A stretch of DNA of 39,539 nt from JASHVB01 sp049522565 (lineage in GTDB: Bacteria; Pseudomonadota; Alphaproteobacteria; Acetobacterales; Acetobacteraceae): NCBI GenBank assembly GCA_049522565.1, contig JBEKNT010000012.1, positions 1 through 39,539 on the forward strand, read 5' to 3'. This document shows, in pieces, positions 7,927 through 16,487 of the stretch (its first letter is position 1; the number at the start of each line of letters is the position of its first letter). The notes under the pieces are model-generated. The model had not been told where the DNA came from. It saw only the letters and a list, made by a program, of their open reading frames with translations, and ran no database searches. Both the position numbers and the translations under genes were made by a program.

Positions 7927-8612
7927 CAGGCGATGCGGGTCCGCACCGTGCCGACTCCCTCGACCACGCCTTCCAGCACGTCGCCGCGCTGCACCGCCGC
8001 GACGCCTTCGGGGGTGCCGGTGAAGATCAGGTCGCCGGGCGCCAGTCGAACCAGACGCGAGAGGTAGGCGATCGTCTCGGGGATATCCCAGATCATCTTC
8101 GACAGGTCGGACGTTTGCCGCACTGTCCCGTTCACCTTGAGCTCGATCAGCCCCTTGGCCGGATGGCCGATCTTCGCTGCGGGCACCATGAGGCCGATCG
8201 GCGCCGAGGCGTCGAAGCCCTTCCCCATGTCCCAGGGCTTGCCCTCCTTCTTCGCCTGGTTCTGCAGGTCGCGTCGGGTCATGTCCAACCCGGCGGCGTA
8301 GCCCCAGACATGGCGCAGCGCGTCGGCCTCCTGGATGTCGGCACCGCCCTCGCCGAGCGCGACGACCAGTTCCATCTCGTGGTGCAGGCTGTTCGACTGC
8401 GGCGGATAGGGCATGTCCGCGCCGTTCACCACCAGGGCGTCGGCCGGCTTCATGAAGAAGAACGGCGGTTCGCGATCGGGGTCGCTGCCCATCTCGCGCG
8501 CATGCTCTGCATAGTTGCGGCCCACACAGAACACCCGCCGGACCGGAAAGGCGCCGCCGCCGGCCACCGGGACCGAGACAATTGCCGGAGGGGGGATGAC
8601 GAAGTCGGCCAT
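7926..8612 (-). CDS. Fumarylacetoacetate hydrolase family protein (fumarylpyruvate hydrolase-like)
   Basis: A 228-residue protein of the FAA hydrolase C-terminal domain family. VFCVGRNYAEHAREMG and PFFFMKPADALV resemble fumarylpyruvate hydrolases and acylpyruvases; HHEMELVVALG supplies acidic metal ligands and IFTGTPEGV lies in the substrate loop. The family cleaves C-C bonds of acylpyruvate-type compounds in aromatic catabolism, or decarboxylates oxaloacetate. The precise substrate is inferred only by resemblance. ATG 8612 (MADFVIPPP) is chosen over frame extensions because AGGA lies nine bases upstream. It is the first gene of a two-gene unit with exonuclease III. Confidence 0.9.
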   Translation of the reverse strand: MADFVIPPPAIVSVPVAGGGAFPVRRVFCVGRNYAEHAREMGSDPDREPPFFFMKPADALVVNGADMPYPPQSNSLHHEMELVVALGEGGADIQEADALRHVWGYAAGLDMTRRDLQNQAKKEGKPWDMGKGFDASAPIGLMVPAAKIGHPAKGLIELKVNGTVRQTSDLSKMIWDIPETIAYLSRLVRLAPGDLIFTGTPEGVAAVQRGDVLEGVVEGVGTVRTRIA

Positions 8613-8900
8613 GCACGTTGATCCTGTCGCAGGGGAGCCGGACATTAGCGGCCCACCGTTGCAAGGGAAAGTGTGAGCACACAATCTGCCGCGCTGCGCG
8701 CGGGCGAGGTCCAGGCGCGGGCGGGCCGAGGCTGATCGGGTCGGTCAGCAACATCCTTGTCCGCCATCTCGCCGCCCTGGCCGGTTCGTTTCCTCCGGCC
8801 ACCCGCGTCGGTCCGCTTCGCGCCCCACCCGCGTCGGTCCGCGGCGCGTCCCCGCCCCGCCAAAAGCGGCAGCGGTATCGCGCCACCGGCGGGGAGCCAA

Positions 8901-11264
8901 TCAAAGCGCCCGCATCGCCTTGGCGTCGGCACGGGCGCGCCGGCGCAGCCGTACCAGCGTGGCGTCCAGCTCGCGGATGGTGAACGGCTTGCGCAGCAGC
9001 GCGTCGAGCGGGCTCGCGGCGCCGTCGGAATCGGCCAGTTCGGCATAGCCGGTGACCAGTGCCACCGGCACGGTAATGCCACGCTCGCGCAACGTGCGGG
9101 CGAGTTGCAGCCCGTTCATGCCCGGCATGGCGTAGTCCAGCAGGATCAGGTCCGGCATCCCATTCGGCTGCTCGAGCAATGCCAGCGCCGCGACGCCGTC
9201 GGCCGCCTGGATCGTGTCGCAGCCCAGGTCCTTCAGCATTTCCACGGTGACCGCGCGCACGGCGTGATCGTCGTCCACCACCAGCACGCGACTGACCGGC
9301 AGGCCGCGCCTGGCGTCGGCGGGGGACCGCGGTGCGGGCGCGATTTCGGCCGGCGATGTTGCGCGCGGCAGCAGCAGCACGACTCGGGTTCCCTGGCCCG
9401 GCGTGCTTTCGACCCGCACTGTGCCGCCGGACTGCCGCACCGTCCCATAGACCTGGCTCAGGCCGAGGCCGGAACCGCCGGGCCCCTTGGTGGTGAAGAA
9501 CGGATCGAAGGCCCGGCGCAGCACGTCCGGTGTCATGCCCATGCCGGTATCGACGACGCTGATGCGCACGAAGTCGCCCGGCAGCGGTCCGTCCGGTGTG
9601 TCGCTGGCTTCCAGCGCCTCGTTCGCCGTCGTGATGGCGAGTTGGCCGCCCTCCGGCATGGCGTCGCGTGCGTTCAGGCACAGGTTGAGGATGGCGGCCT
9701 CCATCTGGCTTGGATCGACCATTGCCGGCCACAGATCGGCGGCGAGGTCGGTGGTCACGCGCACCCGGCTGCCCAGCGTGCTGGCGGCCAGCATCACCAG
9801 CTCCGACACCAGATGGTTGAGGTCGGTGGGCCGCGCCGACAGCCGTTGCCGGCGCGAAAAGGCGAGCAAGCGGGAGGTGAGCTTGGCGCCGCGCTGCACC
9901 GCGCCGGTGGCGCGCTCGATCAGCGTGCGCAGGCGATCGGCGTCGGCCGGCGTGCCGGACTTCTCGCTTTGCGCCACCCGGCGCTCCATCAGCTCCAGGC
10001 TGCCCAGGATGGTGGCGAGCATGTTGTTGAAGTCGTGCGCGATGCCGCCGGCGAGCTGGCCGACCGCTTGCAGTTTTTGCGCCTGGTGCAGCACCGCCTC
10101 GGTCTTCTCGCGTTCCGCGATCTCCACTTGCAGGCGGTTATTGGTGTCGGACAGGTCGCTGGTGCGTTTGGCGACTTCCGACGCCAGCAGTTCGACGTGC
10201 AGCCGGCGTTCCAGGTCGCGCGCCTGCAGCGTGGAGGCCATGGCGTTGAAGGACTGCGCCAGGGCGCCGAATTCCGAGTGTGGCGGGCCGGCCTGCGCCC
10301 GGGCGGTGAGGTCGCCGTCGCGCCAGCGCTGGGCCGCGGACAGCAAGCCTTGGGTCGGGCGATAGATGAAGCGCTTGGCGATCACCCAGGCCAGGGTGAG
10401 GGCGAGCAAGGCGGAGACGGCCAGCAGGAGGGCGTCGCGCAGGGTCGCCTGGCTCAAATCGCTGGTGAGGTCGGGCAGCGACAGCGATTCGATCGTGGCG
10501 AGCCCGACTGGCGGCACCCCGGCCGGGACGACCGCCACCAGCGTCTTCCCGCCATCCGCGGTGGGCAGCCTGGCGATAGTGGCTGTCGCGCCGGTGGCGA
10601 GCGGCAGCAGGTCCGGCGGCAGGCGATGACCCACCCATTGCGGCGCCGCGGGGAAACGGGCGAGCACCGTGCCGTCGCTGTCGGCCAGGAACAGGACGCT
10701 GTTGGCCAGTGGGGGAGCCTGGTCGAGCCGAAGCTCGTCAAGGTGGCGGGCCAGCCATTGCAGGTCGAGCCCGGCGACGACAACCGGGGGCGCGGCGGCG
10801 TCCTGCTGCGGAGGGCGCACGGTGATCGGCAGGAAGGCGCCTTCGATCGCCGGGTCGGTCGCGTAGCGGCCGATCGAGACTGCCGTGCCCGGGACCGGCG
10901 ATCCGAGCGGCGCTGCCGCGGCGGTCACCGCCGGAGACGAGGTGCAGAGCGGCTGCCCCGCCGGATCGTAGGCGGCGAGGAAGCGGTAGGCCGGCAGGCC
11001 GTGCTGCAACGCCGCCAGCCGTTCGCCGCATGCGGTTCCAGCGGCGTGGATCTCGGGAAACTGTGCGATCGCGAGGGCAAGCTGACGCACGCCCTCCACC
11101 ATGCTGGTGAGGTCCCCGTTGGCGAGTTCAGCCTGGCGCAGGGCCAGATCGCCCAGTTGTAACTGGCGCTGCCGGTAGAGACTGACTTGGCTGTAGACCT
11201 GGGCGCCCATGACAGGCAGCAGGCAAACCAGGATCAACAGAAGCAGGCGGATAGAGAGTCTCAT
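8901..11264 (-). CDS. Hybrid sensor histidine kinase with C-terminal receiver
   Basis: A 787-residue membrane kinase. The order is: a transmembrane helix at the N-terminus (SIRLLLLILVCLLPVMG); a roughly 250-residue periplasmic sensor region resembling a Cache domain; a second helix (ALLLAVSALLALTLAWVIA); HAMP; a short coiled coil; the HisKA motif AGGIAHDFNNMLATILGS; HATPase with LNLCLNARDAMPEGG, DTGMGM and GSGLGL; and a receiver domain with LVVDDDHAVR and phosphoacceptor Asp in LILLDYAMPGMNG. Ligand and downstream partner are unknown and no output regulator is adjacent. ATG 11264 was chosen because it begins the signal-anchor helix; the frame extends 56 codons upstream without a plausible start. 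Confidence 0.93.
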   Translation of the reverse strand: MRLSIRLLLLILVCLLPVMGAQVYSQVSLYRQRQLQLGDLALRQAELANGDLTSMVEGVRQLALAIAQFPEIHAAGTACGERLAALQHGLPAYRFLAAYDPAGQPLCTSSPAVTAAAAPLGSPVPGTAVSIGRYATDPAIEGAFLPITVRPPQQDAAAPPVVVAGLDLQWLARHLDELRLDQAPPLANSVLFLADSDGTVLARFPAAPQWVGHRLPPDLLPLATGATATIARLPTADGGKTLVAVVPAGVPPVGLATIESLSLPDLTSDLSQATLRDALLLAVSALLALTLAWVIAKRFIYRPTQGLLSAAQRWRDGDLTARAQAGPPHSEFGALAQSFNAMASTLQARDLERRLHVELLASEVAKRTSDLSDTNNRLQVEIAEREKTEAVLHQAQKLQAVGQLAGGIAHDFNNMLATILGSLELMERRVAQSEKSGTPADADRLRTLIERATGAVQRGAKLTSRLLAFSRRQRLSARPTDLNHLVSELVMLAASTLGSRVRVTTDLAADLWPAMVDPSQMEAAILNLCLNARDAMPEGGQLAITTANEALEASDTPDGPLPGDFVRISVVDTGMGMTPDVLRRAFDPFFTTKGPGGSGLGLSQVYGTVRQSGGTVRVESTPGQGTRVVLLLPRATSPAEIAPAPRSPADARRGLPVSRVLVVDDDHAVRAVTVEMLKDLGCDTIQAADGVAALALLEQPNGMPDLILLDYAMPGMNGLQLARTLRERGITVPVALVTGYAELADSDGAASPLDALLRKPFTIRELDATLVRLRRRARADAKAMRAL

Positions 11265-11452
11265 TGCTTGGGCGCGGCCGGACGCTTGTTTCGCGCGACG
11301 GTAGCACGAACCCGTGAGCAGTGGCCGGAGGACGCGTGGGAGGACGGGGTTCACGAATTTGCGAGGCAGACGGTCCTCCCCCTCCCTCAAGGGGAGGAGG
11401 CGAACGATGCGGCCGTTGTCCCGAGTCGCCATTCCGTTCTACGCATGCCCCG

Positions 11453-14377
11453 GTGAGCACACGCATCACGCTGCCGGACGCCCCCGCGGTGGTCGCCGGC
11501 CACGGCCGCGCCGCCATCCTCACTGCGGATGGTGAATTCCTTCTCCTGCCCGCCGCCGACGCCGCGCAGCGCCTGCGCCACCTCCCGCCGCCGCTGCTGG
11601 TGCACGCCCCGGCGACCTTCCGCCGCCTCGGCCTGCGCGCCGGTCCCGCCTTCGACCTGCTGGAACTTTTCGCCTTCGTCCTTCCGGCGCGCACCGCCGC
11701 TCCCACGCCGCGCGGCCTCGCTTTGGCGCTCGACCACGATTCTCCGCCTACCGGGCTGGAAGCCGAGGCCGCCTTGCTGCCGGACCTCGCCGCCGCCCTG
11801 CTGCATCGCCTGGCGCGGGGCCGCGCCACCCCGCTGAACCGCGACGCCGGCACGCTTGCCGCGCGGATGGGCGCGACCGGCTGGGGTTGGGCACCGTTCG
11901 TCCTCGCCGCGCTCGACCGCGCCGACGCCACCCCCGACGCCAACGCCCTGAAAGTCTGGCGCCGCTTGCCGGAATGGGAGGACGCCGCGCCGCTGCCGCC
12001 GCCCTCCGCGCTGCCGGTCACCGAGGCCGAAGCCCGCGCACGTCTCGCCGCCATGCTCGGGCCGGACGCCGAGCAACGCCCCGGCCAGTCCGACTATGCC
12101 GGGGCGGCGGCCGCCGCCTTCGCCCCGCGCGAAACCCGTGGGGACCCGAATTTCGTGCTGGCGGAGGCCGGCACCGGCACCGGCAAAACACTCGGCTACC
12201 TCGCCCCCGCCAGCGTCTGGGCGCAGAAGAACCACGGCGCCGTGTGGGTCAGCACCTTCACCCGCCACCTCCAGCGGCAGATCGACGCCGAGATCGCCCG
12301 GCTGTTCCCCGACCCGATCCAACGCCGCCGCCGCGTCGTCATCCGCAAGGGCCGCGAGAACTACCTGTGCCTGCTGAACCTGGAAGACGCGGTCGGCGGC
12401 GCCACCGCCGGCTTTATGCAGCAGCCCACGATCCCGCTCGGCCTGATCGTCCGCTGGGCGCTGGCGACCGACGACGGCGACCTGCAAGGCGGCGATCTGC
12501 CCGGCTGGTTTGCCGAACTATTCGGCGCCCCGCTGATCGCCAGCCTGGCCGACCGCCGCGGCGAGTGCATCCATGCCGCCTGCCCGCATTGGCGGAAATG
12601 CTTCGTCGAACACACCATCCGTCGCGCCCGCACCGCCGAACTGGTGGTGGCGAACCATGCCCTCGTCATGACCCAGGCGGCCTGGGGTGGACTGGACGAC
12701 AACGCCGTCCCGACCCGCTATGTGTTCGACGAAGGCCACCACCTGTTCGACGCCGCCGATTCGGCGTTCTCTGCCGTCCTCTCCGGCCACGAGACCGCCG
12801 AACTGCGCCGCTGGTTGCTGGGTGCGGAGGGGGGCCGGTCGCGCGCCCGCGGCCTGGCGCGCCGGGTCGAAGAACTGGTCGCCAAGCGCCCGGAGCTGGA
12901 AACCCCGCTGGAGGCCGCCTTGCAGGCCGCCCGCGCGCTGCCGGCGCCCGGCTGGTCCGCCCGGCTCGGCGACGCAGGTCCGGAATTTCCCGACATTGAC
13001 TCCGGCCGGGCGGCATTCGCCGACCCCGACTCCGGCCGGGCCGCACGCACCGACCAAGATTCCGGCTGGCCCGCACACGCCGATCCGGATGGCCGCCGGC
13101 CGAACCCGACCGAGGTGTTCCTGCGCATGGTGCGCCACCAGGTCCTCGCGCGCATCCAGGGCGACGACGGCGGGCCGTCGCGACTGGCCACCTGGGGCGC
13201 TGCCGAATGCGATGTTTTTCCGGTTGCCGCCAACCTCGGCCAGGCCGCCGAGCGCCTGGCCCGCGCATTCGGCCGCATCGCCGAACCGCTCGCCACCCTA
13301 CGCGAGCGCCTGCTGGCGCGGCTGGACGCCGAGGCGGAGGAAATGGACGCCGCCACCCGCAACCGCATCGAGGCGATCGGCCGCTCGTTGAACCGCCGCG
13401 CGCTGAACCCGCTCTCGGCCTGGCAGTCCATGCTGCGCATGCTCTCTGCGCCGGAGCCCAGCCCCGGCACGCTGTCGCCCTATGTGGCGTTCTTCCGGCT
13501 CGACCACCGGGTGGGCGGGCGCGACAGCGACGTCGGGCTGCACCGCCACTGGCTCGACCCGACCGTGCCGTTCGCCGCCACGCTGGCCGCGCCGGCGCAC
13601 GGATTGCTCGTCACTTCTGCCACCCTGCGCGACGCCAGTGGCGCCGATCCGGACACCACCTGGGCCGCCGCCGAGGCCCGCGTCGGCGCGCCGCACCTGC
13701 CGTCGCCGGCGATCCGCGCTGCGGTCGCCTCGCCGTTCGACTACGCCGCGCAGACCCGCGCCTTCATCGTGCACGACGTGGCCGCGGGCGACATCGCCCA
13801 GCTTGCCGCCGCCTACCGCGCGCTGTTCCTGGCCGCGGATGGCGGCGGGCTCGGCCTGTTCACCGCCATCCGCCGGCTGCAAGCCGTGCACGCCCGCATC
13901 GCGCCGGAGCTGGAAGCCGCCGGCATCCCGCTCTACGCCCAGCATGTCGACGCCATGGGCAACGCTACCCTGGTGGACATCTTCCGCACCGAGGAGTCGA
14001 GTTGCCTGCTGGGCACCGACGCGATGCGCGACGGCGTGGATGTGCCCGGCCGCGCGCTGCGCCTAGTGGTGTTCGAGCGCGTGCCCTGGCCGCGCCCCGA
14101 CATCCTGCACCGCGAACGCCGCGTCCATCTCAGCAACGGCGACCCGAAAGGCTACGACGACCGCATCGCCCGCCTGCGCCTGCGCCAGGCCTTCGGCCGT
14201 CTGATCCGCCGCGCCACCGACCGTGGCGTCTTCGTATTGCTCGATCGCCAGACGCCCAGCCGATTGCTCTCCGCCTTCCCGGCCGGGGTGCAGGTCCGCC
14301 GCCTGGGGCTGGCCGAGGTGGTGAAACAAACGCGAGAGTTCCTGAACTCTGCTTGGGTGAGCCCGCCAGCCGCTTGA
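11453..14377 (+). CDS. DinG/XPD-family ATP-dependent DNA helicase
   Basis: A 974-residue superfamily 2 helicase. An N-terminal region of about 200 residues, with a possible DnaQ-like remnant not recognisable, precedes Walker A LAEAGTGTGKT (about 235-245). Four cysteines follow that fit an XPD/DinG iron-sulfur cluster: one near 303 and three in GECIHAACPHWRKC (about 370-383). Walker B is FDEGHH (about 425), and motifs SATLRD (about 722) and GTDAMRDGVDVPG (about 853) come later. It likely unwinds DNA 5' to 3' in repair. GTG 11453 has no Shine-Dalgarno sequence but aligns with the usual family N-terminus. A ten-residue minisatellite interrupts the protein at about 513-548. Confidence 0.9.
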   Translation: MSTRITLPDAPAVVAGHGRAAILTADGEFLLLPAADAAQRLRHLPPPLLVHAPATFRRLGLRAGPAFDLLELFAFVLPARTAAPTPRGLALALDHDSPPTGLEAEAALLPDLAAALLHRLARGRATPLNRDAGTLAARMGATGWGWAPFVLAALDRADATPDANALKVWRRLPEWEDAAPLPPPSALPVTEAEARARLAAMLGPDAEQRPGQSDYAGAAAAAFAPRETRGDPNFVLAEAGTGTGKTLGYLAPASVWAQKNHGAVWVSTFTRHLQRQIDAEIARLFPDPIQRRRRVVIRKGRENYLCLLNLEDAVGGATAGFMQQPTIPLGLIVRWALATDDGDLQGGDLPGWFAELFGAPLIASLADRRGECIHAACPHWRKCFVEHTIRRARTAELVVANHALVMTQAAWGGLDDNAVPTRYVFDEGHHLFDAADSAFSAVLSGHETAELRRWLLGAEGGRSRARGLARRVEELVAKRPELETPLEAALQAARALPAPGWSARLGDAGPEFPDIDSGRAAFADPDSGRAARTDQDSGWPAHADPDGRRPNPTEVFLRMVRHQVLARIQGDDGGPSRLATWGAAECDVFPVAANLGQAAERLARAFGRIAEPLATLRERLLARLDAEAEEMDAATRNRIEAIGRSLNRRALNPLSAWQSMLRMLSAPEPSPGTLSPYVAFFRLDHRVGGRDSDVGLHRHWLDPTVPFAATLAAPAHGLLVTSATLRDASGADPDTTWAAAEARVGAPHLPSPAIRAAVASPFDYAAQTRAFIVHDVAAGDIAQLAAAYRALFLAADGGGLGLFTAIRRLQAVHARIAPELEAAGIPLYAQHVDAMGNATLVDIFRTEESSCLLGTDAMRDGVDVPGRALRLVVFERVPWPRPDILHRERRVHLSNGDPKGYDDRIARLRLRQAFGRLIRRATDRGVFVLLDRQTPSRLLSAFPAGVQVRRLGLAEVVKQTREFLNSAWVSPPAA
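12991..13100 (+). repeat. In-frame 30-bp minisatellite in the helicase gene
   Basis: Three full units of 30 bases (12991-13020, 13021-13050, 13051-13080) and part of a fourth. They encode variants of the ten-residue unit DPDSGRAARA. The unit length keeps the helicase frame open. Confidence 0.85.
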
Positions 14378-14431
14378 TCTCTCCCACCGCTTCGCTCAGG
14401 GTCGAACCCTACCGTATGAGAGGCGAAACGA

Positions 14432-14854
14432 ATGCGTTCCCGCGACGACCTGACCGCGCAAGAGGCGCTGGTTTTGACCATGGTCCTGGTCGCCGCCGCC
14501 GACGGTCGCATGAGCGATCGCGAGATCGGCACCATGTCCGGCCAGGTCCAGACCCTGCCCGCCTTCCGCGACTTCACCACGGAGCAATTGAGCCAGGCCA
14601 CCGAAGCCGCGGTGAAGCTGCTGAACGACGAGGACGGGCTGAAGCGCGCCGGCGAGTTGGTGCGCGCCGCGCTCACCCCGCGCCTGCGCGAGACCGCCTA
14701 CGCCCTGGCGTGCGAGGTCATTGCCGGCGACCAGGGGTCCAAATCGGCTTCGTTCGACATGCTGGAGTTCGTTCGGACGGAATTGCAGCTCGACCCGCTG
14801 ATCGCCACCGCGATCGAACGCGGCGTGCGCGCGCGACATACGCGGGTGGAGTAA
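14432..14854 (+). CDS. TerB-like tellurite resistance family protein
   Basis: A 140-residue all-helical protein. The N-terminal ALVLTMVLVAAADGRMSDRE matches the TerB/DjlA-type pattern in which an acidic D(G)xxxxxE motif follows a hydrophobic helix. The middle contains LRETAYALACEVIAGD, a second copy-like acidic helix found in TerB proteins. TerB-family proteins are associated with tellurite resistance or stress responses, probably as metal-binding adaptors, but stand-alone copies such as this are not proven to act on tellurite. GAGAGG lies seven to eight bases before ATG 14432. It sits 54 bases after the helicase stop and may be co-transcribed. Confidence 0.8.
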   Translation: MRSRDDLTAQEALVLTMVLVAAADGRMSDREIGTMSGQVQTLPAFRDFTTEQLSQATEAAVKLLNDEDGLKRAGELVRAALTPRLRETAYALACEVIAGDQGSKSASFDMLEFVRTELQLDPLIATAIERGVRARHTRVE

Positions 14855-14925
14855 AAGCCGTTTTCCGTTGCGCGGGAGAAGGTAGGGCGAGGGTGCGGCG
14901 GGGCGCACGCAATACCCTCACCTGA

Positions 14926-14948
14926 CCTCTCCCGCCGCGCGGGAGAGG
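14926..14948 (+). promoter_or_regulatory. Hairpin covering the phoR-like ribosome binding site
   Basis: A perfect 10-bp stem (14926-14935 with 14939-14948) closed by a 3-base loop. The 3' arm GCGGGAGAGG is the Shine-Dalgarno sequence, seven bases before ATG 14956. Folding in the mRNA would sequester it. It is part of a longer interspersed repeat beginning near 14865. Confidence 0.75.
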
Positions 14949-14955
14949 GATTCTC

Positions 14956-16362
14956 ATGCGCACACTCGCCCTCGCGTTCGGTCTTGCCGCGATGCCGGTC
15001 ATGGCGCTGGCGGTCATGCTCGGCGCTGGTTGGGCGGCGCCCTTTCCGGCGTTCATAGCCATCGTCCTGACCCTCATCGCGGCGCTGATCGTCGCCGCGC
15101 TGTGGACCCGCGACCTCGATCGGGTGACCGACGCGGTGCGCCGGGTGGCGGCGGAAGGCAGCGGGTCCGCATCCTACGCCCGGCCCGCTTTGGCATCCCT
15201 CGGTCAGCTCGCGCGCGAGGTGGAACGGCTGGCGCGCCGCGTCGCCAGCCGCACCGCCCTGGTCGAGCAATTGCAGCGTGCGGATGCGGCCATCGTCGAG
15301 CGGCTGCCCGACCCGTTGATCGTGCTTGGCGCCGACCGTTCGGTGCGGCGGGCGAATGCGGCGGCGCGGGCCGCGTTCGGCTCGGATATCGGCGCGGTGC
15401 TGCGGCATCCCGGTCTGCGCGGTGCGATCGACCGTGCGTTCGACTCGGGCTACGTGCAGAGCGCCGAGCTGGTGCTGCCGGTGCCGGTGCAACGCGAGGT
15501 GCAGGCGGCGGTGGTGCCGATGGATCCGCCGCTCGCCGATGGCGGCCGGGCTGTCGTCGTGCTGTCGGACCGCTCACGCGAGCATGCGATCGAGCGCATG
15601 CGGGCCGACTTCGTCGCCAATGCCAGCCACGAGCTGCGCACGCCGCTCGCTTCGCTGATCGGCTTCGTCGAGACCTTGCGTGGCCCCGCCGCTGACGATC
15701 CGCCGGCGCAGCAGCGCTTCCTGGCGATCATGGCGGAACAGGGCGCGCGGATGAACCGGCTGATCGACGATCTGCTGAGCCTGTCGCGGATCGAGCTGAC
15801 CGAGCACCAGACGCCGTCGGACAGTGTCGACCTGGCTACGCTGCTGCCGCGTCTGGTCGCCGGCTACGAGCCGCGGCTGGCAGAGCATGCGGCGCGGCTG
15901 GACATGCAGGTCGCCGAGGCGCTGCCACCGGTGTTGGCCGATGCCGACCAACTCGCCCAGGTGCTGCAAAACCTGCTGGACAACGCGGTGAAATACGGCC
16001 GCGCGGACGGCACGGTGCGATTGTCGGCGCAGCCGGCGCCGGCCGGCGGGACGTGGCCGACCCGGCCCGGCGTGGTGCTCGCGGTCGCGGATCAAGGCGC
16101 GGGGATTGCACGCGAACACCTGCCGCGGCTGACCGAACGGTTCTACCGGGTGGACAAGGGACGCTCGCGCGCGGTGGGCGGCACCGGGCTGGGCCTGGCC
16201 ATCGTCAAGCACATCGTCAATCGACACCGCGGCCAGTTGCTGATCGAAAGCGAGGAGGGCGTCGGCACCACGGTCAGCGTTTGGCTGCCTGCCAACCTCG
16301 CCCGCGAACCGGGCTTGGGCGGCGAAGCGGACCAAGGCGATGGTCGTGAGCACCGAGGCTGA
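14956..16362 (+). CDS. phoR: PhoR-like sensor histidine kinase
   Basis: A 468-residue kinase. Two closely spaced N-terminal membrane helices (about 1-25 and 31-50) with almost no periplasmic loop are typical of PhoR. A PAS-like domain (about 105-200) contains ADAAIVERLPDPLIVLGADR. The HisKA phosphoacceptor is in NASHELRTPLASLIGF (about residue 224). HATPase motifs are NLLDNAVKYG, DQGAGI and GGTGLGLAIV. PhoR controls the phosphate starvation response via PhoB, but no phoB, pst or phoU gene lies in the window, so the assignment rests on architecture. The ribosome binding site lies inside the hairpin at 14926-14948. The C-terminal 20 residues are low-complexity. Confidence 0.87.
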   Translation: MRTLALAFGLAAMPVMALAVMLGAGWAAPFPAFIAIVLTLIAALIVAALWTRDLDRVTDAVRRVAAEGSGSASYARPALASLGQLAREVERLARRVASRTALVEQLQRADAAIVERLPDPLIVLGADRSVRRANAAARAAFGSDIGAVLRHPGLRGAIDRAFDSGYVQSAELVLPVPVQREVQAAVVPMDPPLADGGRAVVVLSDRSREHAIERMRADFVANASHELRTPLASLIGFVETLRGPAADDPPAQQRFLAIMAEQGARMNRLIDDLLSLSRIELTEHQTPSDSVDLATLLPRLVAGYEPRLAEHAARLDMQVAEALPPVLADADQLAQVLQNLLDNAVKYGRADGTVRLSAQPAPAGGTWPTRPGVVLAVADQGAGIAREHLPRLTERFYRVDKGRSRAVGGTGLGLAIVKHIVNRHRGQLLIESEEGVGTTVSVWLPANLAREPGLGGEADQGDGREHRG

Positions 16363-16487
16363 GGGTGACCGGTCGCCCTGCTGGCCTTACGTGCCGACCC
16401 GAAAGCGAGGCGCCGAAGCCGGGCACGAGACGCGGACCGAAGGCGGGGCAGGCACGCGGCGGCGTCGCTTGGCCCGCTCCGCTGCTC

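Noticed and set aside
7108..9732. Single 874-codon minus-strand frame
   Set aside because: Only the last 272 codons are a gene (exonuclease III). The rest is out-of-frame sequence over the FAA-hydrolase and kinase genes.
8757..11162. 801-codon open frame on the plus strand opposite the hybrid kinase
   Set aside because: It is a GC-driven shadow; its translation is Gln/Arg/Gly-rich with no domain, while the minus strand has a full kinase.
13207..14925. 572-codon alternative plus-strand frame
   Set aside because: Overlaps the helicase and TerB genes in another frame and is Arg/Pro/Ala-rich, typical of shifted GC-rich coding sequence.
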